A DNA stretch of 54,762 nt, taken from positions 1 to 54,762 of the forward strand of contig JBFMHI010000006.1 of NCBI GenBank assembly GCA_040753085.1. Direction: 5' to 3'. The notes beneath the pieces are model-generated. The model ran no database searches. It saw only the letters and a program-made list of their open reading frames with translations, and was not told the DNA's origin. Of the stretch, positions 14,903 through 23,803 are shown in pieces. The position numbers were made by a program, and so were the translations under genes. The stretch's first letter is position 1. Each line of letters starts with the position of its first letter. The DNA comes from a bacterium. GTDB taxonomy: Bacteria > UBA9089 > JASEGY01.

Positions 14903-17242
14903 CTACTGACTCCTGTCTACGGTAACCGCGGAGGGGATCTTAAAGAAGGCCTCTAATTCAGACACCCGTCTTTGAGCCAGGCTGTTATTCTTATCTAACC
15001 TTAAGACCTCCCGCCACTCGGCTAAGGCCTTCATAAAGTTTCGCTCTGTCTCATAAAGGGAAGCCATCAAGGTCCGGGCTTGGGCATTATTTGGGTCTTG
15101 AGCTATCGCCGAATCAGCTTGAATTTTGGCCTTGGGAAAATCTCCTTTTTGGCGATAGATAAGGGCCAGTTTATAGTTAGTATCCTTATAGTCAGGGACA
15201 AACCCCAGGGCGTTGTTCAGGTATAAAGCCGCCGTGTCATATTCTTGCTTCTGTCCACGAATTAAGCCCAGGGTATAGTACATCTTGGCATAATCTTCTT
15301 TAGATGGATATTCAAAATTATCCGTCATGGGCTGAACCGATAGGGCGTCTTCATAGACCTTAATAGCCTCGTCCATCTGCCCCTTGGCCGCATAAACATG
15401 AGCCAGATTGTAGTAAGCATCCATACAGTAGCGATCTATCTTTATGGCCTGCTTAAACTCGCCAATGGCCTCATCATATAACTGTTTCTTGCCATAGACC
15501 ACCCCAAAGTTGTAATGGATCTGGGAATAATTGGGGGCTAATTTGGAAAGGGTCCGATAGGTCTCCATGGCCTTATCATTTTCCCCACTCATGGCATAAG
15601 CATGACCGATCTTATAGTAAGACGAAAGATTATAAGGATTCAGCTCGAGAGACTTATTCAAAAACTGGATAGCCTCCGGCCATCTATTTATGGAGATCAT
15701 ATCTATCCCTTTCTTCAGTTCCCTATCGGATAAGAAGGCCTTCCACATGACACGATTAAGCCCAATATAGGCAATAAGCATAAGGACTACTATCCCCCAT
15801 TTAAAGAAGGGATTAGCCGGCGCCAGGAGAGACTCGGCTTTTTTGACGGTCTGCCGTTTTTTTCTTTTCTGGTTGGCGCTTATCTGAGCTTCAGACAGCT
15901 CCCGCTCACAGGCCAATCGATTGGCTATGGTCACGCCCATCATTAGCCAGGTATAAACGGCCGTGGGTATCCACCTCAGGTTAACACCGGTCAGATTATC
16001 GGTCCAAGCTCCCACGAGGGCGGAGATCAAGCCTATCTGAAGGATCACCCAGGGGGAGATAATAGAGTTTCGGGTTTCGGATTTCGGGTTTAAGGAAGCC
16101 GCGCCTTCTGAAGAGGTGAGTTTAAATAAACCAAAGGCCCCATAAAAATAAGCCCCCATTATCACTAAAAAACTCAGGAATCCCAAAATGCCTTCCTCAG
16201 CCAGATACTCAAGATATTCATTATGGGCATGCAGGGTGTTATGAGAAACACTTCTATGATGATATTCGGAAGGACGGTGGGCAGGAAAGATAAGCTGGAA
16301 GGTTCCAATCCCATGGCCGATGATTGGATGTTCTTTAAAGGCGCTAAGTACACCCCGCCACATTATGATCCGGACCACGTTGGTACCGGTTTGGGTCTGA
16401 AAAATAGACTTAAAGGTATCTTTCATCCGGGCCACATAATTAGGGGCCAGGAGGGGGGGAAGGGTGGTAACACCCACCAGGACTACCACCAGGCCTATTT
16501 GGACAAACCTCTTACGCAGGTAGTGAGTTAATAAACCCAGCTTCAGGGAAAGCCCGGCAAAACATAGAAAAGCGGCGATCGCTCCGAGCCAGACCCCCCT
16601 CGTTTGGCTATATAAGACACAAAGGAGCATAAGGATAAAGAGCACGGCGGCGAGCACCTTACTTTCTATGGAGCGGCCCATTAAGATCAAACTGGCTACT
16701 ACCGGCATAAGCATAACCAGGTAGCCGGCAAAGAAGTTTTTGTTGCCAAAGGTAGAGATAAAAACCGTTACTCCCCACTCCACAGGATCCAGGGTAGGAT
16801 AGTAGGCCTGGATAATGCCATAGAGGGTAGTCATAACAGCCGGGATGAGGATAGCCCAAAGCAGTCTCTTCATCTGGGTCAGGGTCTGGATATGGTTGAC
16901 GATTAAGAAGAAATACAAGATATAACTGGTAAAGAGACCCAGTTCTTCTACACTGGCCCAGGGCTGTTCAGAAAAGAAGGCCCCAGATATAATTCCAATC
17001 CACCAAAAAACGAGCAGAGGAATATTTAAGGGAGTAGGTTTAAGGACAAATCGCCTCTCTACTATCCCCTTCAAAAACCAGATTCCGACCAGACCGTAGA
17101 CGATGGCGTGATTTACCACCGTCTTTATCATCAAGATACTTTGATTCTGGGTAGTAAACAGAAGAGGTATGAGAAAGGCATTAAGATATATCCCCCACTC
17201 AATGATGGTGTCGTAGATTTTTACTTCCGTAGATGGTTTCAT
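14903..17242 (-). CDS. O-antigen ligase / polymerase family membrane protein with C-terminal TPR domain
   Basis: A 779-residue protein. Roughly residues 1-500 contain about a dozen hydrophobic segments and the Wzy/WaaL-type large periplasmic loop (RVIMWRG, GHGIGTFQLIFP, SHNTLHAHNEYLEYLAEEG), where the conserved His and Arg act in transfer of undecaprenyl-linked glycan. After a basic stretch (NQKRKKRQTVKK) and a last membrane segment near 490-505, residues ~520-760 are TPR repeats (YKIGHAYAMSGENDKAMETY and similar), as in PglL-like and many candidate-phylum ligases. It probably joins lipid-linked polysaccharide to lipid A or protein at the outer face of the inner membrane. The GlcNAc-1-phosphate transferase gene immediately upstream would start the same glycan. 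Confidence 0.8.
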   Translation of the reverse strand: MKPSTEVKIYDTIIEWGIYLNAFLIPLLFTTQNQSILMIKTVVNHAIVYGLVGIWFLKGIVERRFVLKPTPLNIPLLVFWWIGIISGAFFSEQPWASVEELGLFTSYILYFFLIVNHIQTLTQMKRLLWAILIPAVMTTLYGIIQAYYPTLDPVEWGVTVFISTFGNKNFFAGYLVMLMPVVASLILMGRSIESKVLAAVLFILMLLCVLYSQTRGVWLGAIAAFLCFAGLSLKLGLLTHYLRKRFVQIGLVVVLVGVTTLPPLLAPNYVARMKDTFKSIFQTQTGTNVVRIIMWRGVLSAFKEHPIIGHGIGTFQLIFPAHRPSEYHHRSVSHNTLHAHNEYLEYLAEEGILGFLSFLVIMGAYFYGAFGLFKLTSSEGAASLNPKSETRNSIISPWVILQIGLISALVGAWTDNLTGVNLRWIPTAVYTWLMMGVTIANRLACERELSEAQISANQKRKKRQTVKKAESLLAPANPFFKWGIVVLMLIAYIGLNRVMWKAFLSDRELKKGIDMISINRWPEAIQFLNKSLELNPYNLSSYYKIGHAYAMSGENDKAMETYRTLSKLAPNYSQIHYNFGVVYGKKQLYDEAIGEFKQAIKIDRYCMDAYYNLAHVYAAKGQMDEAIKVYEDALSVQPMTDNFEYPSKEDYAKMYYTLGLIRGQKQEYDTAALYLNNALGFVPDYKDTNYKLALIYRQKGDFPKAKIQADSAIAQDPNNAQARTLMASLYETERNFMKALAEWREVLRLDKNNSLAQRRVSELEAFFKIPSAVTVDRSQ

Positions 17243-17275
17243 TTTAACTCCTTTGCTAAGGCAGCCACTCGAAAC

Positions 17276-18385
17276 TTAATCGTGTCCCCATCTGGCCGCA
17301 TCTTTCTTTCCCACTATCATTAGAATAACAATAAGGATAAATATAATCACCGCCTGGACAAAAACTATCAAACTCTCTATCCGGTCGAGGCTGGGAAGCA
17401 AGATAGCGGCCAGACCGACACAAAAGGTTACCAGGTAAATAAAAAGCACGGCCTGTTTTTTGGTCATCCCCAGGTCAACCAGGCGATGAGAGAAATGGTT
17501 TTTATCCCCTCGATAGATAGGCTTTCCGACTCTCCAGCGAATATAGATAACGGATAAGGTGTCGAAGATAGGGACGCTTAAGATAATAACCGGCATAATT
17601 ACCGGCAGAAGGGAAGTGGATTCGGAAACGACATAAGAACTGGTCACCGTTAGACTGCCGAGCATAAAGCCGATAAAGAGACTGCCGGTATCACCCATAA
17701 AGATACTTGAGGGAGGAAAATTGTACCAAAGGAAACCCAGAATACTTCCGGCCAGGGCCAAGAGGATGAGGGCGGTAAAAAACTGTCCCTGGCTGACCGC
17801 CACAATAAAAAAGATAATAGAGGCAATGATGGCCACCCCACTACTCAAGCCGTCCATATTGTCCAGGAGGTTAAAAGAGTTAGTAATGCCGACCACCCAT
17901 AGTATAGTGAGTGGAATATTGAGATAAGGGTTGGACATAAATTCGATACTTATTCCCCCCCAAACAAGGATCAGGCTGGCCAGGATTTGTCCCATAAATT
18001 TCAGTTTGAAAGAAAAATCTACCCCTCGGATATCATCAATCATCCCCATCAACATAATCAAGGTCCCGGCCGCCAGCACCACACCCAGATTGGGTAAGAC
18101 TTCGGCCAATTTTGGGATCTGTTCAACCATAGATGGGAAGGTCTTGAGAACTAAGGCATGGTCCTTAAGCAGCCACAAAGCCCCGATATTTCCCCAGATA
18201 ACTACCATCAAGGCCAGGTAGATGGCCAGCCCTCCCATCAGGGGTTTAGGGGTAGAATGAACTTTTCTCTCACCCGGGTGATCAAGGATACCAAAGGCCA
18301 GGCTTATCTTCTTAACCACCGGCACAAGGATGAGGGAAAGAAGGAATGAAGAAAAAAGCACGAAAAGATAAGGATAAATGCTCAT
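17276..18385 (-). CDS. Undecaprenyl-phosphate GlcNAc-1-phosphate transferase (WecA/TagO family)
   Basis: An integral membrane protein of ~369 residues with about eleven hydrophobic segments. It keeps the family motifs HPGERKVHSTPKPLMGGLA, GMIDD, NLLDNMDGLSSG and MGDTGSLFIGF (Asp-rich Mg/nucleotide site) and NHFSHRLVDLG. The reaction moves GlcNAc-1-phosphate (or a similar sugar) from UDP to undecaprenyl phosphate, the first membrane step of O-antigen or teichoic-type glycans. I prefer the ATG at 18385; an upstream in-frame TTG at 18421 adds twelve non-family residues. TTGACT and TATAAG words around 18421 and 18395 could be a promoter. The ligase gene follows after 33 bases, consistent with one operon. 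Confidence 0.85.
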   Translation of the reverse strand: MSIYPYLFVLFSSFLLSLILVPVVKKISLAFGILDHPGERKVHSTPKPLMGGLAIYLALMVVIWGNIGALWLLKDHALVLKTFPSMVEQIPKLAEVLPNLGVVLAAGTLIMLMGMIDDIRGVDFSFKLKFMGQILASLILVWGGISIEFMSNPYLNIPLTILWVVGITNSFNLLDNMDGLSSGVAIIASIIFFIVAVSQGQFFTALILLALAGSILGFLWYNFPPSSIFMGDTGSLFIGFMLGSLTVTSSYVVSESTSLLPVIMPVIILSVPIFDTLSVIYIRWRVGKPIYRGDKNHFSHRLVDLGMTKKQAVLFIYLVTFCVGLAAILLPSLDRIESLIVFVQAVIIFILIVILMIVGKKDAARWGHD

Positions 18386-18453
18386 CGAGGTTAGCTTATA
18401 TGATACTACTCCAAAAGTCAAGGATTTTTTGTAACCAAGTAGTTACAATTTTT

Positions 18454-19434
18454 TCAAGATTTAAGAGACAATTCCTTCTTTAGTTCGCCTCTGGTAACGG
18501 TCGCTGTCCCCACTTTACCGACCACAATTCCGGCCGCATAATTGGCCAAAGTGGCTGCTTCCAACAAACCGGCGCCGGAGGCTAAGGCCAGCGTAAAGAC
18601 AGCGACTACTGTATCTCCGGCCCCGGTAACATCATAGACTTCTCTGGCTACGGTGGGGATATGAGTTACTTCCCCTTGCCGGGGAAAGAGGGACATTCCT
18701 TTTTCTCCCCTGGTGATCAAGACCGCCTCGCATTCCAAAAGGTTAAGAAGAAACCAACCGACTTCGATTAGGCTCTCTTCATCAGTAATAGGCTTGCCTG
18801 ATAGAAGACCGGCCTCGTGATGATTGGGGGTGAGCACAGAGATACGCTTATATGATTTCAAATGTCCTATCTTGGGATCGACCACCACGGGTCGATCAAA
18901 CTCTCTGGATAGAGCCACCAGCTTTTCAATAAGGGGTGGGATAATGACCCCCTTGCCATAGTCAGAAATAATAACCGCGTCTATGTCAGAGATAAGGCCG
19001 CCACAATAATCAAGTATGGTCTCCGTCAAGGCCGGGTCTATCTCTTTTCTGTTTTCCCGATCCACCCGAACCACCTGTTGTGAATGGGCAATGATTCTTG
19101 TTTTTTGTATAGTCGGCCGCTCCTGGACGGCCAAGATCCCCTCTGTGCCAATCTTCCTTTGCTTCAGGTCAGCCGTTAAGTCTTCACCTATTTTATCCTG
19201 GCCAATGACGCCGACCAGTTCTGCCTTCCCTTCCAGGGAGATAATATTGTTGGCCACATTGGCTGCCCCCCCCGGAAGGATGGTCTCATCGACTACCTCC
19301 ACCACCGGCACCGGCGCCTCAGGCGAGATTCGATTTACCCGACCCCAGACAAATTCATCCGCCATAATATCGCCCACCACCAACAGCCTTGAATTTTCAA
19401 ACCGGTCTATGATATTTAGGAGATTAGTCATCAT
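18454..19434 (-). CDS. rfaE1: D-glycero-beta-D-manno-heptose-7-phosphate kinase (RfaE1/HldE kinase domain)
   Basis: A 326-residue PfkB/ribokinase-family sugar kinase. VVGDIMADEFVWGRVNRISP and PVPVVEVV are characteristic of the heptose kinase; LPGGAANVANNI is the ribokinase GG motif, and DVTGAGDTVVAVF holds the catalytic Asp near residue 270. It phosphorylates heptose-7-phosphate at C1 for ADP-heptose synthesis, a core lipopolysaccharide sugar, supporting a diderm envelope. The second (adenylyltransferase) half of bifunctional HldE is absent. The ATG directly abuts a CGGATTT array, leaving no Shine-Dalgarno sequence; a second ATG follows at codon 2. Confidence 0.85.
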   Translation of the reverse strand: MMTNLLNIIDRFENSRLLVVGDIMADEFVWGRVNRISPEAPVPVVEVVDETILPGGAANVANNIISLEGKAELVGVIGQDKIGEDLTADLKQRKIGTEGILAVQERPTIQKTRIIAHSQQVVRVDRENRKEIDPALTETILDYCGGLISDIDAVIISDYGKGVIIPPLIEKLVALSREFDRPVVVDPKIGHLKSYKRISVLTPNHHEAGLLSGKPITDEESLIEVGWFLLNLLECEAVLITRGEKGMSLFPRQGEVTHIPTVAREVYDVTGAGDTVVAVFTLALASGAGLLEAATLANYAAGIVVGKVGTATVTRGELKKELSLKS

Positions 19435-19476
19435 CGGATTTCGGATTTCGGATTTCGGATTTCGGATTTCGGATTT
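19435..19476. repeat. Heptanucleotide array, CGGATTT (6 units)
   Basis: Six nearly perfect CGGATTT units end at the base before the heptose-kinase start codon (minus strand). The repeat therefore occupies the place of that gene's ribosome-binding site. Confidence 0.92.
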
Positions 19477-19483
19477 ATTTTTC

Positions 19484-19631
19484 GTAACCGTTCAGCACAT
19501 GATGCTGGATGCTCGATCCTCGATCCTCGATGCTCGATCTTCGATGCTGGTAAAGGATTCAGTATCCAGGATCGAGCATCCAGGATCGAGCATCCAGGAT
19601 CGAGGTTGTGCCTTAGTGGCTGAACGCTTAC
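19484..19631. mobile_element. Palindromic miniature element with 7-bp-repeat core
   Basis: The left end GTAACCGTTCAGCACATGAT is inverted on the right as GTGGCTGAACGCTTAC. The core is an array of 7-bp words (GATGCTC, GATCCTC, GATCTTC, GATGCTG) followed by its own inverted copy (ATCCAGG, ATCGAGC), so the transcript would fold into one long hairpin. No ORF. Confidence 0.8.
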
Positions 19632-19638
19632 AATTTTT

Positions 19639-20064
19639 CTAATCCGCAATCCGCAATCCGCAATCCGCAATGTAGACCGCCTGGGCCAGAGCCAATTGGG
19701 CGGTATGAGTGAGGGTAATCAGGATATGTCCCTGACCGGCCAGCTCTTTGGCCTTGCCTTCAAGATGAACCGCCGGTTTTCCGGTGTTACCCCTTCTTAT
19801 CTCAATATCCTTCCAGGGGCATCGAAGCCCCAGGGCCTTTATAACCGCCTCCTTGCCGGCGAACCTGGCCGCCAGATGCTCAGCCGGCCTGGCCCGGCTC
19901 AAGCAGTAATTTAGCTCCGCCGGGGTAAAGACCTTCTCCAGAAATCGCTGGCCCCATTTGGTTACGGCGCTCTCTATCCTTTCGACCTCAACCAGATCCA
20001 CTCCCAAACCTTTTAGTTCTGAGTTTCGCACCCACTTCGTGGGTACCCGGAGTTTCGAGTTCAT
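19639..20064 (-). CDS. acpS: Holo-[acyl-carrier-protein] synthase, extended by repeats at both ends
   Basis: The central ~115 residues are a normal AcpS, which transfers 4'-phosphopantetheine from CoA to acyl carrier protein. Visible motifs are GLGVDLVEVERIE (metal Asp), FTPAELNYC, HLAARFAGKEAVIKALG (catalytic stretch) and TLTHTAQLALAQAV. It is unusual at both ends. The first 18 residues (MNSKLRVPTKWVRNSELK) precede the normal N-terminus and are encoded by a palindromic repeat (20028-20049), and the last nine (ADCGLRIAD) by CCGCAAT-type 7-bp repeats. Its ATG overlaps the TonB-like gene's stop by four bases (ATGA), so translation is probably coupled, and the long start is likely real. Confidence 0.9.
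   Translation of the reverse strand: MNSKLRVPTKWVRNSELKGLGVDLVEVERIESAVTKWGQRFLEKVFTPAELNYCLSRARPAEHLAARFAGKEAVIKALGLRCPWKDIEIRRGNTGKPAVHLEGKAKELAGQGHILITLTHTAQLALAQAVYIADCGLRIAD
19644..19671. repeat. Heptanucleotide array CCGCAAT (4 units) inside the acpS 3' end
   Basis: Four CCGCAAT units lie within the acpS reading frame and encode its non-homologous C-terminal tail, including the region of the stop codon. Confidence 0.88.
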
Positions 20065-20930
20065 TTAAAGCTTATCTTAACCGACACCAATCCCCAATCT
20101 GTTCTATTCTCAGAGGGAGGTAGGGCTTCAAATCTCCATTTCAAAAAGGCCTTCTTCACCAGGATATCTATCTCACTATCTCCGGTGGTTCGTTCTATTT
20201 CCACTTTTTCCACGGATCCGTCCGGAATAACCCAAAGTTTAAACTCTCCCGCCCGGGGGATAGCCTCTTTTTCCTTCTCCTCAGGCAAATTAATCGGCTC
20301 TCTGTAGCGGATGCCGCGCCCTTTCAGGGGCCCTTTAGTAATAGGGAAAGGCGTCACGGCGCCCCTTTTATCTGATTCCCTTTGACCCTCATAAGAGGGA
20401 GATGTTTTCAGGCCCACTTCTTCCGGGATAAATATTCGCCTGGAGACAGAGGTCTTATCCCATTGTGGTTCTTCAGGTAAAAGTTCACCCGCATCCTTTT
20501 CTAAAGGAGATGTCGGTTGAATGGCCGGCTCCATCGAAAGTCCGAGAGAGCGGGGGCCCTTTAAAGGAGATAAGTTAGCCTTTGGCTCAATTACCTTTTC
20601 TCTTACCACGATCCTTTCATCAATCTTTCCAGGGACAGCCTCTCCCCTGGGAAGCTCCACTATCTCGTGGCCTCTTGCCCTGTCTCCCTTTTCCAGAGAG
20701 GGAGCTAAGGTCTGTATAACCGTCGGTGGGCTAATTTTCTCTCTGGCTGATAAAGAAGCCGCCTCTTCCGTTAATGTTCTTTGAGGTATCTCGATCATGG
20801 CCACCTCGAAAATTCGGGGTGGTGAGATAACCCCATATTGAATGGAAATAAAAGAGAAGATCAAGGCTAAGCACGAATGAATAATCATTGAAATCAATAG
20901 AGATGTATCTAAGGTTTGACGTTGATACAT
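20061..20930 (-). CDS. TonB-family energy-transducer-like protein
   Basis: About 289 residues with one N-terminal membrane anchor (TSLLISMIIHSCLALIFSFI), a ~170-residue linker rich in Pro, Glu and Lys, and a C-terminal TonB-like domain (LWVIPDGSVEKVEIERTTGD, KKAFLKWRFEALP). Such proteins carry energy from the inner membrane to outer-membrane receptors, again suggesting a diderm cell. No ExbB/ExbD or receptor gene is adjacent. GGGAGGGGTG lies seven bases before the chosen ATG; an in-frame GTG three codons earlier overlaps the HD-GYP stop. The gene is tightly packed between the HD-GYP gene and acpS. Confidence 0.72.
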   Translation of the reverse strand: MYQRQTLDTSLLISMIIHSCLALIFSFISIQYGVISPPRIFEVAMIEIPQRTLTEEAASLSAREKISPPTVIQTLAPSLEKGDRARGHEIVELPRGEAVPGKIDERIVVREKVIEPKANLSPLKGPRSLGLSMEPAIQPTSPLEKDAGELLPEEPQWDKTSVSRRIFIPEEVGLKTSPSYEGQRESDKRGAVTPFPITKGPLKGRGIRYREPINLPEEKEKEAIPRAGEFKLWVIPDGSVEKVEIERTTGDSEIDILVKKAFLKWRFEALPPSENRTDWGLVSVKISFK

Positions 20931-20935
20931 TGAAT

Positions 20936-22537
20936 TCACCCCTCCCTTTCTTTCATCGCCTTTATTTGGGGATATTCCTTCAGAAAAACCTCCACTACCC
21001 TGGGATCAAACTGCCTCCCCGATTGCTTAATTATCTCATTTTTGGCCTCTTCAGGAGACATAGGCCCCCGGTAAGGGCGGCTACTGGTCATAGCATCAAA
21101 GGTGTCAGCCACCGCAAGGATCCTCGCCCCCAGGGGGATGTTATCTCCAGCCAACTGATCAGGATACCCACCGCCGTCGTAACGTTCATGATGGTGAACA
21201 ATGATAGGCAGGGTAGATTGAAGGAACTTCAAGGAGCCCACGATCTTCCCACTCTTGACTGGATGGGTTTTCATAATATCCATTTCATCGGAAGTCAGTT
21301 TGTCAGGTTTTAGAAGGATATCGTCACTTATCCCTATTTTACCTAAATCATGAAGAAGTCCGGCCGTCTTGATCTCTTCTATCCGGTCTTCTGATAAACT
21401 TAAACGCTGGGCCAGAAGAACAGCATACTCGGTTACTCTCTCTGAATGCCTTTGAGTGTAAGGATTTCTTGTCTCTATTTCCGCCGCCAGGGCCTTAATT
21501 GTTCCCGTATAATATTCTTTTATCTCACGAAAGCGCCTGGCGTTTTCTAAAGCCACAGAGACCTGAGAGGCAAAGGTAGTCATAATTCTCAGGTTATCCC
21601 GGTGAAAGATATCTTCAGATAAACTGTTGATATTTAAAAGACCAATGACCTTTTCCCCACAAATGAGAGGCACGGTCAATTGAGATTTTATCGGCCGGGG
21701 GTCTGTTCCCTCTGCCTCTTTAACCTCAATCGGTTCGGTCAAGATTTGCTCAGTTTCAATAGTCTGTTCAATCAGCCGGCTGAATATCTGGATTAAATTG
21801 TCTTTAAGATTTAAAATAAGGGTCTGGGGAATGGAGATACTTGAAGTAAAGGCGAATTTGAATTGCTTGTCAGCCGCCAGAAAAATACTTCCAATTTCAA
21901 AGCAGACCAGCTTTTTTAGATTACTGAAAGTGAGCTTGATGATTTGCTCCGGATCAGTGGTAGAAGCAATGGCCCGGCCCACCTCGTTTAGGGTAAATAA
22001 TTCCTGGAGTCTTTGTTCGACCGTCTTGTATAATCTGGCATTTTCGATAGCGCCAGCCGCCTGCGCCCCCATAATAAACACAGACTCAGCGTCTTCTTGG
22101 GTAAAAATATCTTTTGGAGATAAACCTCCTTGGACTAAATTCAGATTAAGCATCCCAATTACTCGCTCTCGGATTTTTAAAGGCACAGAGATGGCGGACC
22201 TTATTTCTTTTCTTTGGAGGTAATCAGTCAGCCGGGGATCATCGGTGAGATGGTTTAAAAGAAGGGGCTTCCCCTCTTTGGCTACCAGGCCGGCGATAGG
22301 CTCGCCTATTCGAATCTTGAAGGAATTGGCAATCGCCTGGCTCAACCCGGAGGAAACCTCTATAGAGAGTTCCCCTGTTTCTTCATTCAGGAGCATCAAT
22401 GACCCATGGTCAGCTTGAACCAATTTGAGGGCAGAGTCCATAATCCGTCTTAGAAGCTCCTTAAGCTCTACCCTTGCGCCCATCCATTGACATATAGAAT
22501 ATATCTCTTTTAAAGGGACGTGCTCTTTTTTTGACAA
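20936..22537 (-). CDS. GAF-GAF-HD-GYP protein, probable cyclic-di-GMP phosphodiesterase
   Basis: A 533-residue cytoplasmic signalling protein. Residues ~20-175 and ~185-345 are two GAF sensor domains (DHGSLMLLNEETGELSIEV; LVCFEIGSIFLAA). Residues ~350-525 are an HD-GYP domain with HDLGKIGISDD near 397 and HHERYDGGGYPD near 447, the metal-binding and GYP motifs of enzymes that degrade c-di-GMP. Start is TTG with GAGGG upstream, overlapping the response-regulator gene by 28 bases, so the two are probably co-translated. No GGDEF cyclase gene is present in the window. Surface-polysaccharide or adhesion control is the likely output, given the neighbours. Confidence 0.88.
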   Translation of the reverse strand: MSKKEHVPLKEIYSICQWMGARVELKELLRRIMDSALKLVQADHGSLMLLNEETGELSIEVSSGLSQAIANSFKIRIGEPIAGLVAKEGKPLLLNHLTDDPRLTDYLQRKEIRSAISVPLKIRERVIGMLNLNLVQGGLSPKDIFTQEDAESVFIMGAQAAGAIENARLYKTVEQRLQELFTLNEVGRAIASTTDPEQIIKLTFSNLKKLVCFEIGSIFLAADKQFKFAFTSSISIPQTLILNLKDNLIQIFSRLIEQTIETEQILTEPIEVKEAEGTDPRPIKSQLTVPLICGEKVIGLLNINSLSEDIFHRDNLRIMTTFASQVSVALENARRFREIKEYYTGTIKALAAEIETRNPYTQRHSERVTEYAVLLAQRLSLSEDRIEEIKTAGLLHDLGKIGISDDILLKPDKLTSDEMDIMKTHPVKSGKIVGSLKFLQSTLPIIVHHHERYDGGGYPDQLAGDNIPLGARILAVADTFDAMTSSRPYRGPMSPEEAKNEIIKQSGRQFDPRVVEVFLKEYPQIKAMKEREG

Positions 22538-22923
22538 CTTAATTCCCTCAGCCTTTTGTAATCAGAAAGCGTCTCATTAATTACCTTTATTAGCTCTTCG
22601 TTAGTAAAAGGCTTACTAATATATCCATCGGCCCTAAGATAATAGGAGGTCATTCGATCTATCACTTCATTCATGCCGGTAAGCATAATAACCGGTATAG
22701 ATTTAGTCTCATGATTACTTTTTATGATCTGAAGGACGGCCCAGCCATCCAATTTAGGTATCTTTATATCGAGGAGGACCAGATCCGGTTTTCTTTCTCT
22801 AACTATTTCCAGGGCTTCTTGACCATCAGCCGCAAATATGACCTGGAAGCCCTCTACCATTAAGATCTCGGAAAGGAAATCCCTCACATCCTTCTCATCA
22901 TCAACTACAAGAATCTTTTCCAA
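22510..22923 (-). CDS. Single-domain CheY-like response regulator
   Basis: A 137-residue receiver domain with the acidic pair Asp8-Asp9, the phospho-acceptor Asp52 (LVLLDIKIP), Thr82 (MLTG) and Lys104 (YISKPF). There is no output domain; it likely regulates the overlapping GAF/HD-GYP protein or a remote kinase. Start is TTG, with GGAG nine bases upstream. A tandem CCTCGAG array begins about 60 bases upstream of it. Confidence 0.9.
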   Translation of the reverse strand: MEKILVVDDEKDVRDFLSEILMVEGFQVIFAADGQEALEIVRERKPDLVLLDIKIPKLDGWAVLQIIKSNHETKSIPVIMLTGMNEVIDRMTSYYLRADGYISKPFTNEELIKVINETLSDYKRLRELSCQKKSTSL

Positions 22924-22982
22924 TTAATGTCACTCCTTCTCGATGCTCGATACTCGACACTAGATCCTTTGCCAGCATCCAG

Positions 22983-23064
22983 CCTCGAGCCTCGAGCCTC
23001 GAGCCTCGAGCCTCGAGCCTCGAGCCTCGAGCCTCGAGCCTCGAGCCTCGAGCATCGAGCATCG
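22983..23064. repeat. Heptanucleotide array, CCTCGAG (10 units plus variants)
   Basis: Ten consecutive CCTCGAG units are followed by CATCGAG variants. Each unit contains the palindrome CTCGAG, so the array can fold in many registers. Confidence 0.94.
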
Positions 23065-23179
23065 TTTGGTTGCGGCCAAAGGCCAGATTGTAATATTCTA
23101 CCACAAAATCTGAGTATTTTCAAATAAAATTTTCCCTCATGGGTTGACATTTATTCTGAGATGAGATATAATTAGAGCC

Positions 23180-23489
23180 GTAACTACTCAGGTAGATAGG
23201 CTGAAGACTGAAGACCGAAGACTGAAGACTGAAGACTGAAGGCTGAAGGCTGAAGACTGAAGGCTGAAGACTGAAGGCTGAAGGCTGAAGACTGAAGGCT
23301 GAAGACTGAAGACTGAAGGCTGAAGGCTGAAGACTGAAGACTGAAGGCTGAAGGCTGAAGGCTGAAGACTGAAGGCTGAAGTTCAATCATCTACTCACCG
23401 CATTTGTCCCTAAAAGCCTTCAGTCTATTCCCCTGAGTAGCCCGTCCCTAAAAGCCTTCAGTCTTCAGCCTATCTGCCCGAATAGTTAC
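23180..23489. mobile_element. Palindromic element with 26-unit GRCTGAA array
   Basis: The left end GTAACTACTCAGGTAGATAG is inverted on the right as CTATCTGCCCGAATAGTTAC. Positions 23199-23380 hold exactly 26 units of 7 bp (GACTGAA or GGCTGAA, one GACCGAA). The rest contains two inverse words, AAGCCTTCAGTC and CAGTCTTCAGCC. No gene is seen between 23066 and 23803. Confidence 0.85.
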
Positions 23490-23619
23490 TTAGACGCTAT
23501 CCCAAAACCGGGGCAAAAGAAACGAGGCGAGGTTTGGGGATGGGTACTTAGTCAGGAGTCAGTAGATTTTTTCGACAGCTCTGGGCCTAGCAAACAAATA
23601 TGGAGCAAAGGCCTAGATA

Positions 23620-23780
23620 ATCGTTTCGGCCAATGGGGGATAGAGTCCACTGTCCACCCCGTCCACTGAGTCCACTCAGTCCACTGAGTCCACTCAGTCC
23701 ACTGAGTCCACTGAGTCCACCCAGTCCATCGTCCATCGCCGCCTATTAACCATCGACCGTCTTAGAGTAGCCGAAACGAT
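23620..23780. repeat. Repeat unit with 11-bp inverted ends and 9-bp GTCCACTGA array
   Basis: ATCGTTTCGGC (23620-23630) is inverted as GCCGAAACGAT (23770-23780). Between them lie seven 9-bp units (GTCCACTGA or GTCCACTCA) from 23661, then two 7-bp GTCCATC units. It occupies the region upstream of the DUF89/cobalamin cluster, where a promoter or B12 riboswitch might be expected; I see no B12-box. Confidence 0.78.
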
Positions 23781-23803
23781 GACCATCACCGGAGAAAAGA
23801 GAT

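Noticed and set aside
23199-23380. The long array of short repeats could be taken for a CRISPR array.
   Set aside because: Units are 7 bp and directly tandem with no spacers, and no cas genes are present in the window.
22927-23390. Open frames translating the 7-bp arrays into repetitive peptides (LEARGSR, FSLQPSA types).
   Set aside because: They exist only because the array lacks stops in some frames; they have no homologous domain and lie in an intergenic element.
23500-23803. A cobalamin riboswitch upstream of the DUF89/cob cluster.
   Set aside because: The region is occupied by 9-bp tandem repeats between inverted ends, with no B12-box or GCCACTG-like core.
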